From Neolewinella xylanilytica (GTDB lineage Bacteria > Bacteroidota > Bacteroidia > Chitinophagales > Saprospiraceae), in assembly GCF_002934605.1 (NCBI RefSeq), contig NZ_PTJC01000005.1, positions 372,001 through 436,000 on the forward strand: 64,000 nt of DNA, read 5' to 3'. Under the pieces are notes generated by a model that saw only the letters and a list, made by a program, of their open reading frames with translations, searched no databases and was not told where the DNA came from. Both the position numbers and the translations under genes were made by a program. The first letter of the stretch is position 1; every line of letters begins with the position of its first letter. This document shows positions 33,905-45,557 of this stretch, piece by piece.

Positions 33905-34633
33905 ATGAAATGGCTCCTCCCCGTTCTCCTCTGCTTCGCCTGCCGGAGCAGCCCGCAAGCTGGCACCGATTACACCTCCGAAACGCTCACCGTCAACCGG
34001 CTTACCGACCACACCTACCGCCACCTCACCTACCTGGACGTACCCGGATATGGCCGCGTCCCCTGCAACGGCCTCATCGTGGTTAACGACGGTGAAGCGC
34101 TCGTCTTCGATTCCCCGAGTACCGACGCTACGGCCGGTGAACTGGTCGATTTCATCGGGGAAGAGCTCGGGGCCACCATCAAGGCCGTCGTAGCCACCCA
34201 CTTCCACGACGACTGCGTAGGTGGCCTGGCCGCTTTTCACGGGCGCGGCATCCCTTCCTATGGACTAGCCGCAACAGTGCGCCGAGCGCAGGAGGAAGGC
34301 AATCCGGTACCGGAAAACGCCTTCGACAAACGAATTTCCCTCTCCGTCGGAGACATTGAAACGCTCACCCTGCACCCCGGCCCCGGCCACACCCCGGACA
34401 ACGTCGTCGCATACGTACCCGCCGATCGGGTCCTCTTCGGCGGCTGCCTGGTCAAGGAAACAGGGGCTACCAAGGGCAACCTGGCCGATGCCGACACCGC
34501 CCGCTGGTCGGCCACCATCGGAACCGTCCGGGATAGCTTTCCCCGCCTGCGCGTCGTGGTACCCGGTCACGGCGAACCCGGCGGACCCGAGTTGCTGACC
34601 TACACGGCCGAACTCTTCGACCCGGAGCGGTAG
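33905..34633 (+). CDS. Subclass B1 metallo-beta-lactamase, lipoprotein
   Basis: 242 residues. A lipobox (LPVLLCFAC) indicates membrane anchoring. All B1 zinc ligands are present: THFHDDC (H99, H101, D103), GPGHTPDN (H162), LFGGCLVK (C181) and VVPGHGEPGG (H222). The substrate-binding lysine (K184) and asparagine in KGNLADAD (N192) are also kept. The last 80 residues resemble CcrA-type enzymes. Hydrolysis of penicillins, cephalosporins and carbapenems is expected from the family. It is a single chromosomal gene without nearby transposase, so it looks resident rather than acquired. The start at 33905 is chosen over 33821 for the lipoprotein signal. Confidence 0.9.
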   Translation: MKWLLPVLLCFACRSSPQAGTDYTSETLTVNRLTDHTYRHLTYLDVPGYGRVPCNGLIVVNDGEALVFDSPSTDATAGELVDFIGEELGATIKAVVATHFHDDCVGGLAAFHGRGIPSYGLAATVRRAQEEGNPVPENAFDKRISLSVGDIETLTLHPGPGHTPDNVVAYVPADRVLFGGCLVKETGATKGNLADADTARWSATIGTVRDSFPRLRVVVPGHGEPGGPELLTYTAELFDPER

Positions 34634-34671
34634 GTGGTCCGGCGGCTTATCTTTCTCCGAAGAACCGCCGC

Positions 34672-35532
34672 ATGCCCCACGTTTTCAGCACCGAACTCCG
34701 CTCCTACGGGAATACCCTGCGCGTCCACGGGCTATCCACGGGTACGCTGGCCCTCAAGGATAAGGTCATGAACTGCACGCGGCCGGGTAACTTGCGTACC
34801 CTGCTTTCTTTCGTTGATAAGCAGTGGGCGGACTTTATGCCGGTCTGGACCTGGGTCATCGAACACCCGGAAGGGACCTTCCTCATCGACACTGGGAATA
34901 CCGTGACGATGACGGAGCCGGACCATTACCGGGGGCAGGACTTCCTCTCCCGCCACTACTTTACCAAAGAAATGCGCTTCCGCATCGAGCGGGAAGAAGA
35001 GGTGGACCACTTACTGGAGGCCGTGGGGCTATCCGCCAACTCCGTGGACCGGATCGTCCTGACTCACCTCCATTCCGACCATACCGGCGGCCTCGGGCAC
35101 TTCCCCGGTACTCCCGTCATCGTAAGCGACCACGAATGGGAAACGAAGGACAGTGCCTTTCCCCGGTTGTGGCCGGAAGCCACGCAGTTCGACCCGGTAG
35201 CCCTCGACGGAAGTTTCGGGCCCTTCCCCCGCGCCCGCTACCTCACGGAGGCCGAGGACCTGATCCTGGTCGAAACTCCCGGCCACACCCGCGGCCACTG
35301 CTCGGTGCTTCTAAAGACGGACGATGGCCTGATCTGCTTCGCGGGTGATCTTGTCTACGACCAGGAGCGGCTGTTCAAGAATTCTTTTTCGGCCACCATC
35401 CAGAACGAAGCCGACAACCGCGAGAGCTGTCGCCGGCTGCTCCGACTGGCGGACGAGCAGCCCGTCATTTTCCTCTCTTCCCACGATGCCGGGAACGCGG
35501 AACGCCTGAACCGACGCCTGGCCCTGAAGTAG
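34672..35532 (+). CDS. MBL-fold hydrolase, AHL-lactonase-like
   Basis: 286 residues. The zinc motif is LTHLHSDHTGGLGHFPGTPV (HxHxDH), with later histidine in ETPGHTRGHCSVLL and aspartate in CFAGDLVYDQ and a final histidine in LSSHDAGN. This arrangement is that of AiiA/AttM-type N-acyl-homoserine lactonases and related lactone hydrolases. No signal peptide, so it is probably cytoplasmic. It follows the B1 beta-lactamase by 38 bases on the same strand. Lactone hydrolysis is likely; quorum-signal quenching is only a possibility. Confidence 0.83.
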   Translation: MPHVFSTELRSYGNTLRVHGLSTGTLALKDKVMNCTRPGNLRTLLSFVDKQWADFMPVWTWVIEHPEGTFLIDTGNTVTMTEPDHYRGQDFLSRHYFTKEMRFRIEREEEVDHLLEAVGLSANSVDRIVLTHLHSDHTGGLGHFPGTPVIVSDHEWETKDSAFPRLWPEATQFDPVALDGSFGPFPRARYLTEAEDLILVETPGHTRGHCSVLLKTDDGLICFAGDLVYDQERLFKNSFSATIQNEADNRESCRRLLRLADEQPVIFLSSHDAGNAERLNRRLALK

Positions 35533-35537
35533 CGGGC

Positions 35538-37199
35538 TTACTCCTCCGCGTCCATTTCCGCGAGCATCTCCCTGGCGTGCTTTCCCGTGGCGCCGTCGGG
35601 GTCCAGCGCGATCACCCTGCGGTACAGTTCGACCGCCTTGTCTTCGTTGCCGGCCTTGCGGTGGGCTTCGGCCAGACTATCCCACGCACCGGCCGAATCC
35701 GGAAACAGCTCCGCGTTCATCTCCAGTACGAACATTGCCGCCTCGATCTGCCCCTGGGAGAGCAGATTGCTACCCGTTCGGGCAAAGGTGCGTTCGAAGG
35801 GGTAGTAGCGGTAATTGGGGTCTTCCACGAACTGGCGGGCCTCGGTTGCCACCTCGTCCATTTTACCGAGATTGAAAAGCTCCGTCAGCCGAGCCATGGG
35901 ATTCAGGTAGGTCAGTTCACCGTTGTAGCGGAGGATCGCCTTCATCGCGGGATCCACGTTATCGCGGTAGTCGGCGAAGGAGAGATCGGCGGGGAGGTGG
36001 GGTGCCAGCCAGTCGGCGTTTTCCCACTGCGGCTTATCCTGCCACCAGGCGAAGGAGAGCCGGGGTTGAAGCTGGCTCTTCGGGAGTTCGACGGCGCGGT
36101 TATCTCCGTAGAAGTTGACGTTCTCCGAGGTGGGCTCCCCGACGAAGATGGCGTTGGTGTAGTTGTCCAGTTCGTTGACCAGGTTCTGGGCCGCGGAGAA
36201 GGTGCGCCGGCCGATGATGACGAATAACTTGCCCACCCGGTTGATCTTATCCGTGCGGATGATGCCGGTGACGACGGGCAGATTATTGTAGTTGTTGCCG
36301 CCCCCATTGAGGCGGACGTCCAGTACCAGGCGTTCCACGTCGTTGTCTTCGACGAACGCAAACACCTCCTCGTAAAAGTCCGGTAGCATTTGGGTGGGGT
36401 CGTGCTCTACCTGGCTCTGGCGTACGTAGACGGTCTTGCTGTTGGGTAGGTACTCATAGAAATACACTTTGTCGAGGTGCCTGAGCCAGAGTGGGGTCGT
36501 GGATTGGTCCCGGGCGTTCATCCAGTTGCCGTCGTCGGGCAGCATCCCATACTCGAGGGGGTAGCCGTCGTAGGATGCCGGGGCAAAGGTGACGTCGAAT
36601 GACCGGCCGTCCTTCACCAGGGTCAGGGTCACCGTTTCCTGCCGTTCTTCGGTTACGCCCTGGGCGTGGAGTACGGCGGGATTGCCGAGGTAGCCTAGGC
36701 CGTACGCCTGCAGGAATTGCTCGTTCTCCACCGGGACGACGGGGCGGATCGCCGCGATGGCTGCCTCCACGGGCGTGCCCGCTACGTGGGTCACGCGTGC
36801 GCCGACCGCCCGGGCGTAGTCGCGGTGGGCGCCCTGTACGTATATCCCGTCGGAGAAAGCGTACAGGTTGTAGGGCATCTGCTGAAAGCCCAGTGTATTA
36901 CCGGAATTCCATGCATCCAGCCCCAGGCGGGTATGCCCGTAGCCGAACAGCGCGATCAGGCGGGCGATCCCGACCGATACCTCGTGGTCCTCCAGGTCGG
37001 GTACGGCGGCGTAAAGCTCCTCCACGGCCGCGTCGAAGGCTTCGGCGGTTACCTTTTTGAAAAGGAAGGGATAGTCATCGTGCACGGTCCGTTGTAGAAA
37101 GCGAATGTCTTCCCGCCACTCCTCCGGGCTGAGCGCCGGCTGGGCGTGGAGCGTAAATACGGACCAAACGAATGACAGGGTAAGCAACAGGCGAAGCAT
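35538..37199 (-). CDS. S41-like peptidase-type protein with TPR tail, secreted
   Basis: 553 residues. The signal peptide ends FTLHAQ. The middle resembles S41/tail-specific proteases: RLVLDVRLNGGGNNYNNLPV and GRRTFSAAQNLVNELDNYT with the serine in the usual nucleophile position. The motif after it, VGEPTSENVNFYG, lacks the lysine of the CtpA-type catalytic dyad, so activity is uncertain. The C-terminal part (about 440-550) has tetratricopeptide-like helices (AGAWDSLAEAHRKAGNEDKA). Start 37199 is preferred to the upstream 37253. Convergent with the lactonase-like gene. Confidence 0.78.
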   Translation of the reverse strand: MLRLLLTLSFVWSVFTLHAQPALSPEEWREDIRFLQRTVHDDYPFLFKKVTAEAFDAAVEELYAAVPDLEDHEVSVGIARLIALFGYGHTRLGLDAWNSGNTLGFQQMPYNLYAFSDGIYVQGAHRDYARAVGARVTHVAGTPVEAAIAAIRPVVPVENEQFLQAYGLGYLGNPAVLHAQGVTEERQETVTLTLVKDGRSFDVTFAPASYDGYPLEYGMLPDDGNWMNARDQSTTPLWLRHLDKVYFYEYLPNSKTVYVRQSQVEHDPTQMLPDFYEEVFAFVEDNDVERLVLDVRLNGGGNNYNNLPVVTGIIRTDKINRVGKLFVIIGRRTFSAAQNLVNELDNYTNAIFVGEPTSENVNFYGDNRAVELPKSQLQPRLSFAWWQDKPQWENADWLAPHLPADLSFADYRDNVDPAMKAILRYNGELTYLNPMARLTELFNLGKMDEVATEARQFVEDPNYRYYPFERTFARTGSNLLSQGQIEAAMFVLEMNAELFPDSAGAWDSLAEAHRKAGNEDKAVELYRRVIALDPDGATGKHAREMLAEMDAEE

Positions 37200-37263
37200 G
37201 GCGAAGGTATTTCGAAGTGGGGTAAGGTATCGAGAAGGGGCGGCCCATCCCATACGCAGCGCG

Positions 37264-37827
37264 CTAGTGGGCCCCTACACCCCTAGCCCAGGTCCGACGC
37301 GTCAGCATCCACCCGGATAGTAACAGAAAACAGCCCGCCGTAAACAGGGGAATGAGGTATACGGACGTCGGTGGCTGGAACAAGGCTATTCCCAGTGCAC
37401 CGAGAGAAATAACGCCTGCGGCCACCGCGTATCCCAGTTCATCGTACAGCCAGGCGTAGGGAAACAGATGGGCGCCGGTAATGATGGCGTACCCCATGAT
37501 GAAGTATTCCGGTGAGCGCAGCAACAGGAAAACGAGGATCGGGAAATAGAATAGTTGAGCGAAATTCAGCCACAATCCCAGGGGTTGGAGGGGGTTGTCG
37601 GGTAGCTTCCAGGTGGTTCCCATGACCTTACTCAGGAGCAGCGCCAGGGGCAACATGACCGCGCCTACCATAAAGGTCAGCACGCTTTTATCGTAGGCGG
37701 CGTACGGAGTCAGCCAAATCAGCGCTATTCCGAACCACACCAAGGTAGCGGCGAGCATAAACTCGATACCGGTCTTGGTGCGGACGATGAGGTCTTCGCG
37801 GTATGCGGCAAGGGTGGAAGTGACCAT
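37264..37827 (-). CDS. Six-segment membrane protein, unknown (DUF7010-like)
   Basis: 187 residues with about six hydrophobic segments, the first being FMLAATLVWFGIALIWL and the last LIPLFTAGCFLLLSGWML. Between them are charged turns such as KVMGTTWKLPDNPLQPLG. It resembles a group of uncharacterised bacterial membrane proteins recently named DUF7010; this match is from memory of pattern and is tentative. No catalytic residues are evident. It lies upstream of the S41-like gene on the same strand, about 65 bases away, with possible co-transcription. Confidence 0.55.
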   Translation of the reverse strand: MVTSTLAAYREDLIVRTKTGIEFMLAATLVWFGIALIWLTPYAAYDKSVLTFMVGAVMLPLALLLSKVMGTTWKLPDNPLQPLGLWLNFAQLFYFPILVFLLLRSPEYFIMGYAIITGAHLFPYAWLYDELGYAVAAGVISLGALGIALFQPPTSVYLIPLFTAGCFLLLSGWMLTRRTWARGVGAH

Positions 37828-38106
37828 GAAGGGGCATTGATTTCCTTACAATTTGCCGCAATACCCCGGCGCCTGCCAGCAATTTCGTTCAACCGAGTGG
37901 TTTTACCGACGAGCAAGGAAACGCCTAGGCCAGGGAGCGGAGGCCCTCGGTGAGGCTAGGGTAAACCGTTTCCTGGTATCTATTCACCTGCGCTTCGACG
38001 CCCATATAGCAAGCGGTGAAAAATTGAATAGACATGCTGAAAAGGGGAGGGGAGCGGTGGCCCGGCGCAACGTATACTCGCCGAATAAGCCGATCAATCA
38101 GCCAAC

Positions 38107-39072
38107 ATGCGTATCCTGACAACCGCTCTTTTCCTTTTATTGGCCCTTTCCAGTCTCTCCGCCCAGGATGGACGCGCCTACGATTTCGTGGTGGACGCCG
38201 GCGGAAGCGGTGACTTCACCCACGTACAGGACGCGATCGACGCCGTGCCCGCCCTGCGTAAAAACCGAACCTACATTTATATTCGGAACGGCACCTATAA
38301 AGAGAAGCTCGTGCTGCCCCCGACCGCCACGAACGTTAGCTTCATCGGGGAGAGTCCGGACGGGACCATCCTCACCTACGACGACTACGCCCAGCGGGAA
38401 AACCGCTTCGGGGAGGAGATTGGCACCTCGGGGTCCACTTCTTTCTACGTCTTTGGTGACGGGTTTTCGGCCGAAAACATCACCTTCGAGAATGCCGCCG
38501 GACCGGTAGGCCAGGCGGTAGCGGTACGCATTGACGGCGACCAGGTCACCTTCACCAACTGCCGCTTCCTCGGCAACCAGGATACGCTCTACCCCCACGG
38601 CCGCGAGAGTCGACAGTACTACAACAACTGCTACATCGAGGGTACGGTGGACTTCATCTTCGGCTGGTCGACGGCGGTCTTCGATAGCTGTACCATCTTC
38701 TGCAAATCTCCCGGTTACATTACCGCCGCGTCTACCGAGGAACAGGATTCGGTGGGCTTCGTGTTCCGTAATTGCACCATCGAGGGGAGCGCGCCGGCCG
38801 GCAGCGTCTACCTGGGCCGGCCTTGGCGGGATTACGCGCAGACGGTCTTCCTGGACTGCGAGCTGGGCGAGGTGGTGCATCCCGAGGGTTGGCACAACTG
38901 GGGGAGTGAAGAGAAGGAAAGTACGGCTTACTATGCTGAGTATGGCAACAGCGGCCCCGGCGCGGCTACCAAGGAGCGAGTAGAGTGGTCGCACCAGCTT
39001 ACTGCGGAGGAAGCGGAGCGGTACCGGGATCCGGAGGCGCTGCTGGGGGGGTGGGATCCTGCGGATCGGTAA
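38107..39072 (+). CDS. Pectinesterase (carbohydrate esterase family 8), secreted
   Basis: 321 residues. The signal peptide ends LSAQ. The beta-helix contains the CE8 catalytic residues: glutamine in GPVGQAVAVRIDGD, glutamine and aspartate in LGNQDTLYPHGR, aspartate in EGTVDFIFGWSTAVF and arginine in YLGRPWRDYAQ. It removes methyl esters from pectin so that the pectate lyase can act. The gene is isolated from the PL1 and GH43 genes by 20 kb but belongs to the same pathway. The 3' neighbour is a long repeat-rich gap. Confidence 0.92.
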   Translation: MRILTTALFLLLALSSLSAQDGRAYDFVVDAGGSGDFTHVQDAIDAVPALRKNRTYIYIRNGTYKEKLVLPPTATNVSFIGESPDGTILTYDDYAQRENRFGEEIGTSGSTSFYVFGDGFSAENITFENAAGPVGQAVAVRIDGDQVTFTNCRFLGNQDTLYPHGRESRQYYNNCYIEGTVDFIFGWSTAVFDSCTIFCKSPGYITAASTEEQDSVGFVFRNCTIEGSAPAGSVYLGRPWRDYAQTVFLDCELGEVVHPEGWHNWGSEEKESTAYYAEYGNSGPGAATKERVEWSHQLTAEEAERYRDPEALLGGWDPADR

Positions 39073-39563
39073 CTCAGCGGGCAACTACCTGGATTGATGT
39101 CGGGTGGGTTTTTTGGTCGCCTACGGCTTGTGGGGGAAGCAAGGTAGTTGAAGTATGAAGTAAAAAAAGCTACCGTCCCGGCAGCTATCGGACTCGCCTG
39201 CGGCTTGTTTTCTCAACACGGATTGACTTCGTCGCTGCTTCGCGGTCCACGAATTTTGGGCACGGATTGAACACAGATTGGCTGCGCCGCTACTCCGTGG
39301 TTTCCCGCAGCTCATGCCTACCCGAATTGTCGATGCCACTGCGTGGCTTTCGCACCACGCTTCGCGAAACTTAGCGTCCCCTCTTTTCTCTGCGGCAAAC
39401 CTCCGTCGCGCAGCGACCACTCATTGTCCTCTCCCTCCGTGCTTCCCTCCGTGAAGCGAAGCCTCTGTGTTTAACCCGTTTCGCGAAAATCAGCGTCCCT
39501 TCTTTTCTCAGCGGTTACCCTCCGTCGCGCAGCGACCACTCAGCCCACCTCCACGACAAAAAA
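39073..39563. repeat. Repeat-rich intergenic region with two-copy 119-bp period
   Basis: This gap of about 490 bases holds no gene. The block at 39361-39423 (TTCGCGAAACTTAGCGTCCC ... CGTCGCGCAGCGACCACTCA) recurs at 39480-39542 with a 119-base spacing; the last 20 bases are identical. Before and between the copies are CACGGATTGA/CACAGATTG motifs and CTCCGTGCTTCCCTCCGTG segments, which resemble rapidly changing intergenic repeats of several environmental bacteria. AGTTGAAGTATGAAGT near 39147 resembles the TTCGTACTT-type repeats near 62625 and 62810. Confidence 0.6.
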
Positions 39564-39587
39564 AGGCGACCCGTCACCGGATCGCCT
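39558..39587 (-). terminator. katG terminator
   Basis: On the minus strand AGGCGATCCG, loop of 4, CGGGTCGCCT form a 10-bp stem with one mismatch, followed by seven T residues. It lies 35 bases after the katG stop codon. Confidence 0.85.
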
Positions 39588-39598
39588 TAAATCATTTA

Positions 39599-39621
39599 CA
39601 GCCTGACGACTGAAGTCGTCG

Positions 39622-39624
<3 letters not shown>
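39599..39624 (-). repeat. 26-bp palindromic repeat, copy B, containing the katG stop codon
   Basis: An exact reverse copy of 17767-17792 with core GACGACTGAAGTCGTC. Its last three plus-strand bases are the katG stop codon (TAG on the minus strand). It sits between katG and the terminator. Confidence 0.75.
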
Positions 39625-42330
<2,706 letters not shown>

Positions 42331-44481
42331 ATGAGTGCTAAAGACAACGGCGTACCCTCCGGTCAATCCGCCAAGCAGGATCAACTGGACCAGTTCCGCT
42401 CCGACGCTACCGATCAACCCATGACCACGAACATGGGGCTCAAGGTCAACGACGCGGGCAATTCCCTCAAGGCCGGTATCCGCGGCGGAACCCTGTTGGA
42501 AGATTTCTGGCTACGGGAAAAGATCAACCACTTCGACCACGAGCGCATCCCGGAGCGCATCGTCCACGCCCGCGGCAGTGCCGCCCACGGGGTGTTCGAA
42601 CTGTACGAAGCCATCCCCCAGTTCACCAAAGCCGGGATCTTCAATGACGTGGGACGTAAAACCCCCGTCTTCACCCGCTTCTCTACGGTAGCCGGCTCTA
42701 AGGGTAGCCCCGACCTGGCCCGCGACGTGCGCGGCTTCGCCGTGAAATTCTACACCGAGGAAGGCGTCTGGGACCTCGTGGGCAACGACATCCCCGTCTT
42801 CTTCATCCAGGACGCGATGAAGTTTCCCGACCTAATCCATTCCGTCAAGCCCGAACCGGACCGCGAGATCCCCCAGGCGCAATCCGCCCACGATACCTTC
42901 TACGACTGGGTAAGCCTGACGCCCGAAGCCCTGCACAACCACATCTGGGTCATGAGCGACCGCGGTATTCCCCGCAGCCTGCGCATGATGCAGGGCTTCG
43001 GCATCCATACTTTCCGGATGATCAACGACGAGGGCGTCGCCCACTTCGTTCGCTTCCACTGGAACCCCGTACAGGGTACCCACTCCGTGACCTGGGACGA
43101 GGCCGTCAAGATCAACGGGGCCGATCCCGATTTCCACCGCCGCGACCTTTGGGACGCCATCGACGCCGGCCAGTTCCCCGAATGGGAGTTGGGCCTGCAG
43201 ATCATCCCCGAGGAAGACGAGCATAAGTTCGACTTCGACCTCCTGGATGCCACCAAGCTGATCCCCGAGGAAATGGTGCCCCTGCAGGTCGTGGGCAAGA
43301 TGACCCTCAACCGGAACCCCGACAACTTCTTCGCCGAGACCGAGCAGGTGGCCTTCCTGCCGACTCACCTCGTGCCCGGTCTGGACTTCAGCAACGACCC
43401 GCTGCTGCAGGGCCGCCTGTTCAGCTACCGCGATACCCAGCTCAGCCGCCTCGGCAGCGTCAACTTCGAGCAGATCCCCATCAACCGGACCCTGGCCCCC
43501 AACCACAACGACCAGCGCGATGGCCACATGCAGATGTCCGTACCCAAGGGCAAAACCGCCTACTTCCCGAATACCCTCGGCGGTGGTTGCCCCTTCCTCA
43601 CTTCGCAGAAGGAGGGTGCCTTCGAATCCTACACCGAGCGCATAGACGGGAACAAGATCCGGGCCCGTAGCGAAAGCTTCGTCGACTACTACAGCCAGCC
43701 CGCCCTGTTCTACCGCAGCCTCACCGACTGGGAAAAGGCCCACACCGCCGATGCCTACACTTTCGAACTCGGCAAGTGTACCTACCCCCACGTCCAGAAG
43801 CGCATGCTGTACCAGATCAGCCAGATCGATGAAGCGCTTGCGCAGCAGGTAGCCGAAGGCCTCGGCCTGGAAGTTCCCGACAGCGTCGATGGCCCCGTTA
43901 ACCAGGCCATCAGCGCCGACGCGGACGTGGAGAAGATGCAGCCGCCGAAGAAGAAGATCTACCTCGACAAATCCGACGCGCTGAGTCTCACCTTCCGCAT
44001 GGGCAGCAAAGGCATCGCCACCCGGCAGATCGCCGTACTGGCCGCCGACGGTTTCGACGCCGAAGACTTCACCGCCATGACCGACAAGCTCAAGGCCGAA
44101 AACGCCGTAGTCAAGATCGTCGCCCCCCACGGCGGCACGATCACCTGCAGCAAGGGGCACGACCACGAAGTGTTCTCCGGCATCATGATGACGGAGAGCG
44201 TCCTCTTCGACGCGGTGTACATCCCCGGCGGGAAGAAGTCCGTCGACGCGCTGCTGAAGAAAGCCAAGTACAAGAAATTCGTCGATGAGGCCTTCATGCA
44301 CTGCAAGGCCATCGCCGTGGACGGGGAAGGCATCCAACTCCTGAAAGCCACCCACGTCGGCGAGTATATGGACGACGACAAGGCCGTCTTCGTGGACGGT
44401 AAGCCCCAGGCCTTCGTAGACGCCATCGCCCAGCACCGGAATTACGACCGCATGGAGGTGGCTAAAATGGTACCGGCTTAG
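42331..44481 (+). CDS. katE: Large-subunit catalase KatE
   Basis: 716 residues. The catalase core has the catalytic histidine in [15 protein letters not shown], the distal asparagine in [15 protein letters not shown], and the haem-ligand tyrosine in [10 protein letters not shown]. The extra C-terminal part (about 560-716) is a flavodoxin-like/DJ-1-like domain ([18 protein letters not shown], later [16 protein letters not shown]), which marks the large-subunit HPII type. It dismutates hydrogen peroxide in the cytoplasm. A terminator ends the message at 44596-44627. Divergent from katG. Confidence 0.95.
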   Translation: MSAKDNGVPSGQSAKQDQLDQFRSDATDQPMTTNMGLKVNDAGNSLKAGIRGGTLLEDFWLREKINHFDHERIPERIVHARGSAAHGVFELYEAIPQFTKAGIFNDVGRKTPVFTRFSTVAGSKGSPDLARDVRGFAVKFYTEEGVWDLVGNDIPVFFIQDAMKFPDLIHSVKPEPDREIPQAQSAHDTFYDWVSLTPEALHNHIWVMSDRGIPRSLRMMQGFGIHTFRMINDEGVAHFVRFHWNPVQGTHSVTWDEAVKINGADPDFHRRDLWDAIDAGQFPEWELGLQIIPEEDEHKFDFDLLDATKLIPEEMVPLQVVGKMTLNRNPDNFFAETEQVAFLPTHLVPGLDFSNDPLLQGRLFSYRDTQLSRLGSVNFEQIPINRTLAPNHNDQRDGHMQMSVPKGKTAYFPNTLGGGCPFLTSQKEGAFESYTERIDGNKIRARSESFVDYYSQPALFYRSLTDWEKAHTADAYTFELGKCTYPHVQKRMLYQISQIDEALAQQVAEGLGLEVPDSVDGPVNQAISADADVEKMQPPKKKIYLDKSDALSLTFRMGSKGIATRQIAVLAADGFDAEDFTAMTDKLKAENAVVKIVAPHGGTITCSKGHDHEVFSGIMMTESVLFDAVYIPGGKKSVDALLKKAKYKKFVDEAFMHCKAIAVDGEGIQLLKATHVGEYMDDDKAVFVDGKPQAFVDAIAQHRNYDRMEVAKMVPA

Positions 44482-44530
44482 GCCTAAAGCCCGTCAGCCG
44501 CATACCCCGGACGCGCATCCACCCGGGTCT

Positions 44531-44580
44531 CGTCAGCCGAATCCCCCGGCCGCGCAGCGCCCGGGGTTCGTCTGACGAGT
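44531..44580. repeat. Dispersed element, hairpin form
   Basis: CTCGTCAGCCGAA and TTCGTCTGACGAG flank a second inverted pair (CCCCCGG / CCCGGGG), forming an imperfect stem-loop of about 50 bases. It shares TCGTCTGACGA with the copies at 6935 and 62401. Confidence 0.55.
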
Positions 44581-44595
44581 AAAGTAAAAGTGAAG

Positions 44596-44627
44596 AGGTC
44601 CCGCCTGTTGCAGGCGGGACCTTTTTT
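44596..44627 (+). terminator. katE terminator
   Basis: A perfect 12-bp stem AGGTCCCGCCTG / CAGGCGGGACCT with a 3-base loop is followed by a run of T residues. It lies about 115 bases after the katE stop and just before the end of the convergent hydrolase gene. Confidence 0.9.
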
Positions 44628-44635
44628 AGTAGCCC

Positions 44636-45541
44636 TTAATTCAAGAAATCCAGCATCGCTTCCAACGCTTGCTCGGGCTGTTCAGCCAGCAGGAAGTGCC
44701 CACTGTCATTCACTTTCTCCATTCGGAAGTCTGTGGCTTGCTGCTTCAGCGCCTGCGCCATCATATCGTGGCTACCTGCACCGGCAAGGCCAAGCGTCGG
44801 AACATCAATACGTGCGTAGGTGGCGGCGTCGGCAATATCCTGTGGGAAAGCCCGGTACCAGCCGCAGCCGCCGCGGATTCCCGCTTCGGAATCGTAGGCC
44901 GCCCGGTAGACGGCACGATCGTGTTCGCTGATCGCTGCGGGATCGAGCAGTAGCGCGTCGAATACCCAATCCAGTACCCGTCCCATTTGACCGACTAAGA
45001 CCTGCTCCGGAAGTCCCGGCACCTGGTTAAAGGCGACCCACCAGGGGTAAGTGTAGCCTGGGGTGTCTAGTGGGGCCATGGGAAGCATGGGCAGTTTATA
45101 CATACTTTGGTCGGGATGGGGGGTGTCCAGTAGCACCAGTTTACTGACGCGGTCCGGGTGGTTGGCCGCCAGGCTATAGGCAACTAGGGCACCGATGTCG
45201 TGCCCGGCTACGGCTGCCCGTTCGTACCCCAATTGCTCGATGAGGTTGGCCACATCCAACGCCATATTCTTTTTCTCGTAGCCATCAGTCGGCTTATCCG
45301 AGGAGCCCATACCACGGAGGTCTACGGCAATCACCGTAAACCGTTCGGCGAGCCGGGGCATAATGTGATGGTAAGCCCACCAGGTTTCGGGCCAGCCGGG
45401 TAGGAGCACCAGGGGGGCACCGGTTCCGCCCTGTACGTAGTGTAACTTCACCTTGTTAACCGTAGCGTACGCATGGGTAAAACCGGACAGGGTCCGGATG
45501 AGGGTGTCGTCGGTCACGGAAAAGGCATCAGCATGGCGCAT
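44636..45541 (-). CDS. Alpha/beta hydrolase with Asp nucleophile, epoxide-hydrolase-like
   Basis: 301 residues. The oxyanion motif LLPGWPETWWAYHHIM (the HGWPE form with P for H) is followed by the nucleophile elbow AAVAGHDIGALVAYSLA, where the aspartate replaces the usual serine, marking the epoxide hydrolase/haloalkane dehalogenase branch. The histidine is in VNDSGHFLLAEQPEQAL and cap-domain aromatics are at residues 170-200. No signal peptide. Its gene starts 16 bases after the TetR gene on the same strand, so it is probably the regulator's target. Epoxide opening is more likely than dehalogenation given the WPE motif. Confidence 0.87.
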   Translation of the reverse strand: MRHADAFSVTDDTLIRTLSGFTHAYATVNKVKLHYVQGGTGAPLVLLPGWPETWWAYHHIMPRLAERFTVIAVDLRGMGSSDKPTDGYEKKNMALDVANLIEQLGYERAAVAGHDIGALVAYSLAANHPDRVSKLVLLDTPHPDQSMYKLPMLPMAPLDTPGYTYPWWVAFNQVPGLPEQVLVGQMGRVLDWVFDALLLDPAAISEHDRAVYRAAYDSEAGIRGGCGWYRAFPQDIADAATYARIDVPTLGLAGAGSHDMMAQALKQQATDFRMEKVNDSGHFLLAEQPEQALEAMLDFLN

Positions 45542-45557
45542 AGTGAAAAGTTGGTGG

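Noticed and set aside
42832..44436. 534-codon frame on the minus strand
   Set aside because: Antisense to katE, whose protein is complete and well conserved.
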